Below, one piece after another: positions 1 to 4,065 of a stretch of DNA of 7,003 nucleotides (positions are counted from its first letter, which is position 1; each line of letters begins with the position of its first letter). Below the pieces are notes generated by a model. The model made no database searches. It was not told the DNA's origin and worked only from the letters and a program-made list of their open reading frames with translations. Source of the DNA: an uncultured Methylococcaceae bacterium (lineage in GTDB: Bacteria; Pseudomonadota; Gammaproteobacteria; Methylococcales; Methylomonadaceae); the NCBI GenBank assembly GCA_903839795.1, contig CAIMDR010000733.1, positions 1 through 7,003 on the forward strand, in the 5' to 3' direction. Made by a program: the position numbers and the translations under genes.

Positions 1-132
1 CAACTTAAGACGGGACACAGACGCAAGGCTTAACCGTTCGCCCTGAGCCTGTCGAAGGGGGTGGTTAAGCCGAACATGGTTCGACAGGCTCACCACGAAC
101 GGCTTAACCTCAAACTGTACCGTCTTAAGTGG
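1..132. repeat. REP-like palindromic element with nested inverted repeats
   Basis: The inner arms lie at 34-56 and 80-102 and match at 20 of 23 positions as reverse complements; each holds the core TTCGACAGGCTCA or its complement. An outer 11-bp perfect inverted repeat (ACTTAAGACGG at 3-13, its complement at 120-130) brackets them. The 9-mer GGCTTAACC occurs at 27-35 and 101-109, with its complement at 63-71. Sequences with the GACAGGCTCA core ending in CGAACGG are scattered in many environmental bacterial genomes as intergenic repeats. That link is from general recognition, not a search. The element may start left of the window. It can fold into a long hairpin and probably does not encode protein. 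Confidence 0.75.
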
Positions 133-187
133 GTAGCCGAGTTTGGGAACCAGAAATCAGAAGAAGAAAATTGGAAATTGAAGCGTG

Positions 188-270
188 ACGGGGTTTGCAA
201 CCCCGTTACTCACGTTTCGAAAGCTATTAAAGCATACAAACGTTTCGGTCGGGGTTGCAAACCCCGACCG
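188..270. repeat. Pair of GC-rich hairpins, inverted copies of one core
   Basis: The first hairpin (188-206) has an 8-bp perfect stem, ACGGGGTT with AACCCCGT, around a TGC loop. The second (246-270) has an 11-bp perfect stem, CGGTCGGGGTT with AACCCCGACCG, around a GCA loop. The 17-bp core at 189-205 reappears as its exact reverse complement at 250-266, so the two hairpins can also pair with each other across 44 bp. No T-tract directly follows either stem, so they are not typical rho-independent terminators. They look like a small dispersed or MITE-like repeat. Confidence 0.7.
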
Positions 271-404
271 GCACCGGAGCCTATTTTAATCAATAAGTCA
301 GAAGCCTTCTCACTTATTGATCAGGTTGCACAACATCGAACATTTTACGAACTTTTAAGGTATGGGTTTGACCTAACACCTTCAACAAATTGAGCTACTA
401 AATC
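271..404. other. Gene-poor stretch before the KilA-N gene
   Basis: An open frame running from 61 to a stop at 391-393 crosses this stretch, but its first two thirds are translated repeat DNA, so it is probably not a real gene as a whole. The last part, from about 290, encodes a more protein-like tail including YELLRYG (346-366), a string also found in HsdR of this window at residues 85-91. It may be the degraded end of an older gene. No convincing Shine-Dalgarno sequence is seen before the ATG at 405. Confidence 0.3.
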
Positions 405-791
405 ATGGCAAAAGATAAAAAATCCGGCATTAATGTGCAAGGCACAGCCATCACTATTTTGTCGCAGCGGGAAGAGGACTATATCTCCTTAACCGATATG
501 GTGAAGCATTTTGAAGGTCGAAGCGCCTTGATTGAGCAATGGTTAAAAAACAAAGACACCGTTTTGTTTTTAGGCGTCTGGGAACAAATCAACAATCCGG
601 ATTTTAATTCCCTCGAATTCGAGGGAATTAAAAATGAAGCGGGTCGTAACAGTTTCTTTCTCTCCGCGAAAAAATGGATAGAACTAACCGGCGCACGCGG
701 CTTGATCGCAAGTGCCGGACGATACGGCGGCACTTACGCCCACAAAGATATTGCTTTTGAATTTGGTTCCTGGCGGTTTGTATGGAACTGA
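405..791 (+). pseudogene. KilA-N domain protein, C-terminally truncated
   Basis: The 128-residue product matches the start of KilA-N domain proteins, putative DNA-binding proteins common in large DNA viruses, phages and bacterial islands, often near R-M genes. Visible family signatures are a basic N-terminus, VQGTAITIL (residues 11-19), DYISLTDM (25-32), FLGVWEQINNPDFNS (about 55-69), the region around KKWIELTGARG, and GRYGGTYAHKDIAFEFGSW (about 105-123). Family members usually continue with a segment like SPEFKLYLIKEFQRL and a C-terminal domain, often beyond 250 residues. Here the frame leaves the family directly after FGSW and ends with the unrelated residues RFVWN. A deletion between this gene and hsdS is the simplest explanation. 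The domain core is almost complete, so some DNA binding may remain, but the gene is probably broken. It overlaps hsdS by 10 bp. Confidence 0.75.
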
Positions 792-1960
792 GACCGGGTT
801 ATAAGCAGACTGAGGTGGGAGTGATTCCGGAGGATTGGAATATGTCACTGCTAGATTCACTTGCTAAGCGTGGAAGTGGTCATACACCGGATAAGAAACA
901 TCCTGAATATTGGAACGGTTCGATAAAATGGATATCGTTAAAAGATTCTGATGTTCTTGATAATCTCTATATTGAAAATACAGACTCTACAATAACACCT
1001 ATTGGAATCGCAAATTCGTCAGCAGTTGTTCATCCAGCTGGAACCGTTGTTCTCTCGCGGGATGCTGGAGTCGGAAAAAGCGCGATCACTAAGTGTGATA
1101 TGGCAGTTAGCCAGCATTTCATGGCTTGGCAATGTGGTAGCCAATTGGATAATCATTTTCTTTACCATTGGCTTCAATCGATGAAGTCAGAATTTGAAAG
1201 AATTGCTATGGGGAGTGCGATTAAGACTATAGGTCTATCTTATTTCCGAGGACTGAAAATACCTTGTCCACCGATCACAGAACAACGCGCCATCGCCACT
1301 GCGCTATCCGATGTCGATGCCCTGCTCGCCAAACTCGACCAACTCATCACCAAGAAGGGTGACCTCAAACAGGCCACCATGCAACAACTCCTAATAGGAC
1401 AGACTCGTTTACCGGGGTTTAGTGGCGTATGGGAAGTTAAGCGATTGGGAGATCTTACTCACATCAAGACTGGGAGTCGTAACAATCAGGACAAGATTGA
1501 GGACGGTGAGTACCCATTTTTCGTTCGTTCAGCCAACGTTGAGAGAATCAATAGCTATTCATACGATTGTGAAGCGATACTCGTTCCCGGTGAAGGTGGC
1601 ATTGGAAGCATTTTTCACTATATCAATGGACGATTTGATGCTCACCAAAGGGTTTATGTGATAACTCAGTTTTTGACAGATGTTTCAGGTAAGTTTGTCC
1701 ATCTCTACATGCTTATGAATTTTGGCGCTTACGCAATGCGGAATTCTGTGAAAGCAACGGTAGACTCTCTGCGTCTCCCAACCTTTCAAGATTTTGAAGT
1801 TGTCTTGCCACCAACTATCGGAGAACAAGCAGCCATCGCCACCATCCTTTCCGACATGGATACCGAAATCACTGCCCTTGAAGTCCGTCGTGATAAAACC
1901 CGCGACCTTAAGCAAGGCATGATGCAAGAATTACTGACTGGCAGGATACGCTTGGTATGA
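782..1960 (+). CDS. hsdS: Type I restriction-modification specificity subunit HsdS
   Basis: This 392-residue protein is the DNA-recognition subunit of a type I R-M enzyme. Each half carries one target recognition domain (TRD) that reads half of a bipartite site. The start YKQTEVGVIPEDW (residues 7-19) is typical of the family and supports the ATG at 782. TRD1 covers about residues 18-163 and TRD2 about 213-345. The conserved helical spacers are an internal repeat: EQRAIATALSDVDALL from residue 167 to LLIGQTRL (210), and EQAAIATILSDMDTEI from 348 to LLTGRIRL (391), 181 residues apart. Both end with DLKQxxMQxLL and GxxRL motifs. Length and organisation are normal and no frameshift is seen. The TRD coding parts are more AT-rich than the repeats, as is usual for exchangeable TRDs. 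It starts inside the end of the truncated KilA-N gene; GGCGG at 772-776 is at best a weak ribosome site. HsdM, its essential partner, is not in the window. Confidence 0.95.
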   Translation: MELRPGYKQTEVGVIPEDWNMSLLDSLAKRGSGHTPDKKHPEYWNGSIKWISLKDSDVLDNLYIENTDSTITPIGIANSSAVVHPAGTVVLSRDAGVGKSAITKCDMAVSQHFMAWQCGSQLDNHFLYHWLQSMKSEFERIAMGSAIKTIGLSYFRGLKIPCPPITEQRAIATALSDVDALLAKLDQLITKKGDLKQATMQQLLIGQTRLPGFSGVWEVKRLGDLTHIKTGSRNNQDKIEDGEYPFFVRSANVERINSYSYDCEAILVPGEGGIGSIFHYINGRFDAHQRVYVITQFLTDVSGKFVHLYMLMNFGAYAMRNSVKATVDSLRLPTFQDFEVVLPPTIGEQAAIATILSDMDTEITALEVRRDKTRDLKQGMMQELLTGRIRLV

Positions 1961-1981
1961 AGCAACTAAAACCGTAAGCCC

Positions 1982-2003
1982 CGCTCAAAGCGTGTTGTTT
2001 TTT
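1982..2003 (+). terminator. Weak rho-independent terminator candidate after hsdS
   Basis: A 4-bp stem (CGCT at 1982-1985, AGCG at 1989-1992) with a CAA loop is followed by the T-rich run TGTTGTTTTTT. The stem is short, so termination may be inefficient, but position just downstream of the hsdS stop fits. Confidence 0.3.
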
Positions 2004-2120
2004 AGCTCAGATTTAGTGCACTAGACCCTACTGTTTGCGTGGCCTGGATAATTCTACGGAAGAAACTAATTTGTTTGCGGATGACGCCATGACTGCGCAG
2101 TCGGGAGCAGATATCAAGAC

Positions 2121-2163
2121 TTGATTTTCGATACGGATTCGCGTGTAATACGTATTTTCGTAT
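2121..2163 (+). promoter_or_regulatory. Putative promoter and operator of the toxin-antitoxin operon
   Basis: A possible -35 (TTGATT, 2121-2126) and -10 (TAATAC, 2146-2151) are 19 bp apart, longer than ideal. The perfect 10-bp palindrome AATACGTATT (2147-2156) covers the -10. ATTTTCG occurs at 2124-2130 and again exactly 30 bp later at 2154-2160, and CGTAT occurs twice (2151-2155, 2159-2163). Repeated and palindromic sites over the promoter are what an autoregulating ribbon-helix-helix antitoxin usually binds. The assignment is inference. Confidence 0.4.
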
Positions 2164-2178
2164 AGCCTGGAGTAAGAA

Positions 2179-2520
2179 ATGTCAAATTTTACAGTCGCAA
2201 TACCTGATGATCTTCTGACTAACGCCAAGGTAATGGCAGCTAAAGCAGGTACCTCAGTTAATGCTTTAATTCGCACGCTGCTTGATGGTTTCGTTCAAAA
2301 TGAAAGCTCTCCAATGTCCGGTAACTTCGAGATACTTCTTCAGTATTCGCTAGGTCAGATCGCTCCAAAGAAAGCCGTAAAACTTCTACACCTTGAAGAT
2401 GAAGCCGCTTTGGAGAAAGTAACTCTCCAAGCAGGTTTCCCTATTCCGAGGCTTTCTCTCCAGGAAACAGACAATATGCAGAAGCGCTTTGCTGAAATGC
2501 TGGATAAGACATCTGCATGA
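2179..2520 (+). CDS. Antitoxin-like protein: RHH N-terminus plus UPF0175-like tail
   Basis: This 113-residue protein probably represses its own operon and neutralises the PIN protein encoded just downstream. Residues 1-37 read as a ribbon-helix-helix (RHH) domain: a short strand FTVAIPDDLL, then a helix, then GTSVNALIRTLLDGF as second helix. Residues about 50-112 (LLQYSLGQIAPKKAVKLLHL, later AGFPIPRL) resemble the small helical segment of UPF0175-type antitoxins, which commonly accompany PIN-domain toxins; this resemblance is by eye. The Shine-Dalgarno TGGAG (2168-2172) lies 6 bp before the ATG and supports the start. The stop overlaps the next start in ATGA (2517-2520), indicating translational coupling. 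An alternative is a plain DNA-binding regulator without antitoxin activity, but the neighbour makes that less likely. Confidence 0.7.
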   Translation: MSNFTVAIPDDLLTNAKVMAAKAGTSVNALIRTLLDGFVQNESSPMSGNFEILLQYSLGQIAPKKAVKLLHLEDEAALEKVTLQAGFPIPRLSLQETDNMQKRFAEMLDKTSA

Positions 2521-3089
2521 AGTGCGGTATTGTTATAGTGGATACTGGTCCGCTCAAGACACTTGCCTATGCTGATAGCTTGACGTTGCTGCTTGCGCCT
2601 GGCATTCCGGTACATATCTCGGATATGGTGATATGCGAGTTGCGTAACGGTCAGCAATTTCCTGGCAACATCAAGGCGCTTGAATTCATCGAGTCCAACA
2701 TGAACAATGGTTTGGATGAAATCGAGACTGGTGTGCCAGAAATTGCTGAAAAACTAAAAGCGCTTCGTGTTGATCCTGGTGATGAGTCTATTCGCAGAAT
2801 TATCGACAAGTATGAAGAGGATTCAGATGGGGAATACGCGCTGCTTGTATCAGAAGATGAAAAATTCATGCGAACGGCTGACCCTAAAGGCCACACATAC
2901 ATAATGACAACCAGGCCATTCCTGCAAGAGCTGGAAAAACGTGGCATGGTAGCCGATGCAGAGGCATTAATGCAAAAGGCAGAAGAAGCTGCAATTCATG
3001 CAGGAGAAACTCCTGGGCGGGGCCAACTAAACAGAGGCCGTGAATGGAACACTCCACCCATTAGGAATGTGCTGATAAAGCCATTCTAA
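2517..3089 (+). CDS. PIN-domain protein, probable VapC-like ribonuclease toxin
   Basis: This 190-residue protein looks like a PIN-domain nuclease, the fold of VapC toxins and DUF3368-type proteins that cleave RNA with acidic residues and metal ions. Candidate active-site residues are D9 in IVIVDTGPL (residues 5-13), E41 in ISDMVICEL (34-42), D104 and E106 in SDGEYALLVS (103-112), and D114 in the following SEDEKF. A helix-rich stretch follows, with TTRPFLQELEKRGMV (131-145). The last 45 or so residues (EALMQKAEEAAIHAGE, then a Gly/Arg-rich end) extend past the usual 130-150-residue PIN domain and are of unknown role. The gene overlaps the antitoxin gene by 4 bp, a typical toxin-antitoxin arrangement. 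It probably stabilises the island or acts in stress response. RNA cleavage is inferred, not shown. Confidence 0.72.
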   Translation: MKCGIVIVDTGPLKTLAYADSLTLLLAPGIPVHISDMVICELRNGQQFPGNIKALEFIESNMNNGLDEIETGVPEIAEKLKALRVDPGDESIRRIIDKYEEDSDGEYALLVSEDEKFMRTADPKGHTYIMTTRPFLQELEKRGMVADAEALMQKAEEAAIHAGETPGRGQLNRGREWNTPPIRNVLIKPF

Positions 3090-3194
3090 AAACCAACACA
3101 CTTTGAGAGGGGCTTGCTAATACCGCCATTTGTTATTTAAGAAATTATTGAACAAGGCACAAAAATGACGGAGCTATCACCATAAATAAAAGTT
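3090..3194. other. Non-coding stretch after the PIN gene
   Basis: No gene, clear terminator or recognisable element is seen in these 105 bp. The only short frame, an ATG at 3164, stops after six codons. Confidence 0.5.
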
Positions 3195-3345
3195 ATGTGG
3201 GCAACACTAAAAAAAGTCGCGGAAGATACCTTGGAACGTAAACGACGTTTGGGAATATGCCGTCATTTGGCAAGATGGCAAACCGGTTGCCATTGGTGAG
3301 GATGCGCCTACTTATCCCGAAAAGATAGAAGCCAAGCCAGATTAA
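3195..3345 (+). pseudogene. Frameshifted remnant of a small gene (ERKRRLG / YAVIWQDGKPV type)
   Basis: From the ATG at 3195 the first frame reads MWATLKKVAEDTLERKRRLG up to 3254. The frame that continues sensibly then starts at TAT (3256), reading YAVIWQDGKPVAIGEDAP and onward to the TAA at 3343-3345. Joining the two halves gives a smooth protein of about 50 residues, resembling small conserved proteins with LERKRRLGQYAVxWQDGKPV. Restoring the frame needs two extra bases (or one fewer) at 3254-3256, consistent with loss of two bases from a codon such as CAA. The function of that family is unknown to me. Without the shift the first frame stops at 3291-3293. The 3' end overlaps the left inverted repeat of the foldback element. 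Confidence 0.6.
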
Positions 3346-3725
3346 CTTAGGAAGTCCGCAATAAATACCCCAATTTATAGTTTCCCTACGGATAACTTAA
3401 CGGCAATGACGTACCCGACATCTTGCCAATTTGAAATACAAACCCAGGTTTGTACTCCGGCTTATAGGCAACCTACAATAAATAATCCTCCATTTTATAG
3501 TCTCAAAATACTTAATTTCATAGCAGTGACGTACCCGACACCTTGTCAATTTGGAGTGCAAACCTTGGTTTGTACGCTGTCCCTTAGGCGGCTCACAATA
3601 AATAAACCCTCACTTTATAGTCTCCACACACTTCTACACAGCATTGTAGAGATTATTAAGTCGGTGAACTCCCAGAATCGGGTAATGATTGGGGGTATTT
3701 ATTGCGAGTTACCTTAAAAGCTGGC
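3336..3725. mobile_element. Foldback or MITE-like element built from 120-bp repeats
   Basis: A perfect 15-bp inverted repeat, CGCAATAAATACCCC at 3357-3371 and its complement at 3692-3706, brackets the repeat array. Looser similarity extends it outward to GCCAG at 3336-3340 and CTGGC at 3721-3725, giving imperfect termini of about 35 bp and an element near 390 bp. No transposase gene is present, so any movement would depend on another element. No target-site duplication is evident. An open frame across 3406-3717 is a by-product of a repeat length divisible by three and lacks features of a real protein. The mobile interpretation is inference; the inverted repeat is directly visible. Confidence 0.5.
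3361..3640. repeat. Degenerate 120-bp tandem repeat, about 2.3 copies
   Basis: Copy 1 is 3361-3480, copy 2 is 3481-3600, and a partial third copy runs from 3601 to about 3640. Ungapped hand alignment of copies 1 and 2 gives about 85 matches in 120, with the best block TGACGTACCCGACA identical in both (3407-3420 and 3527-3540). Each full copy contains a small palindrome, CAAACC...GGTTTG (near 3439-3452 and 3559-3572), and ends in a boundary motif close to CAATAAATA. The divergence indicates an old duplication. No spacers or short repeats of CRISPR type are present. Confidence 0.8.
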
Positions 3726-3764
3726 AGAAAACTAAAATAGCAGTTTGAGTTATTTTAGTTTTCT
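3726..3764. repeat. AT-rich 14-bp perfect inverted repeat
   Basis: AGAAAACTAAAATA (3726-3739) is exactly complementary to 3751-3764, with an 11-bp spacer. It directly abuts the end of the foldback element. It could be a regulator's operator for the small gene and hsdR, or a weak bidirectional terminator, since the right arm is T-rich. There is no GC-rich stem, which argues against strong termination. Confidence 0.65.
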
Positions 3765-3772
3765 CGTAATAT
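3745..3772 (+). promoter_or_regulatory. Putative promoter for the small gene and hsdR
   Basis: TTGAGT (3745-3750) and TAATAT (3767-3772), each matching consensus at 4 of 6, are 16 bp apart. The right arm of the inverted repeat (3751-3764) occupies the spacer, so a protein bound there would block transcription. This is the best candidate in the 3726-3837 interval, but not a strong one. Confidence 0.35.
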
Positions 3773-3837
3773 CTAAAATAAGGCAGGATATGACTGCTAA
3801 CAATTTAATATGGTTATAACCCGAACCGAGGTACTCC

Positions 3838-4065
3838 ATGAGCATGACTGAAGAAAGAATGCAGTTTTTGGAAGAACAGATTCCCTATTTGGCCGAAGCC
3901 GCTTTCAAACAAGCTCATTTACAGGCTTTGGCTTCTGGCAGTAGTGTATTAATTTCTGAAGAGGCGGCCTTGGTCGAAGTATTTCCCGATGGGTCACGGA
4001 AAGTGCTTAAGCAAATTAAACCACAAACACCTTGTAATTTAGGCCAACGCTTGGTATTGAAATGA
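3838..4065 (+). CDS. Small conserved-looking protein of unknown function, coupled to hsdR
   Basis: The 75-residue product has no function I can name. It starts with a charged, helix-forming stretch (residues 1-34, including EERMQFLEEQIPYLAEAAFKQ), followed by a beta-like part, SGSSVLISEEAALVEVFPDG (33-52), then SRKVLKQIKP and a hydrophobic end, GQRLVLK. It has no signal peptide or membrane segment. It resembles small hypothetical proteins containing EVFPDG that I recall from various bacteria. The Shine-Dalgarno GAGGT (3828-3832) lies 5 bp before the ATG at 3838, favouring this start over the in-frame ATG at 3844. Its stop overlaps the hsdR start in ATGA (4062-4065), so translation of the two is probably coupled. 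An accessory or regulatory role for the restriction subunit is possible but is inference from position only. Confidence 0.8.
   Translation: MSMTEERMQFLEEQIPYLAEAAFKQAHLQALASGSSVLISEEAALVEVFPDGSRKVLKQIKPQTPCNLGQRLVLK

Larger units (their letters stand above)
1961..2178. other. Intergenic region between hsdS and the toxin-antitoxin pair
   Basis: No gene is supported in these 218 bp. Visible items are a weak terminator candidate (1982-2003), a perfect 12-bp palindrome GACTGCGCAGTC at 2091-2102, and a palindromic promoter-proximal site described separately. A short open frame (2017-2124, about 35 codons, only a TTG as possible start) has a plausible amino acid composition including LDNSTEETNLFADD. 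It could be the tail of a lost gene, but nothing confirms this. Confidence 0.4.

Noticed and set aside
246..285. Rho-independent terminator at the 11-bp GC hairpin
   Set aside because: No T-run follows the stem directly, and an inverted copy of the same core at 189-205 points to a repeat rather than a terminator.
61..393. A 110-codon open frame on the + strand
   Set aside because: Most of it is translated palindromic repeat DNA (the REP-like element and the GC hairpins), and its ATG lies inside a repeat. Only the last third looks protein-like.
1002..1927. Short open frames on either strand inside hsdS
   Set aside because: The HsdS frame is continuous with both conserved repeats, so these are out-of-frame shadows.
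3361..3640. Possible CRISPR array
   Set aside because: The period is 120 bp with divergence spread along the whole unit. There are no short conserved repeats with unique spacers and no cas genes.
3406..3717. A 103-codon open frame with an internal 40-residue repeat
   Set aside because: It is the 120-bp non-coding repeat read in one frame. The periodicity comes from a unit divisible by three; there is no ribosome site and no recognisable domain.
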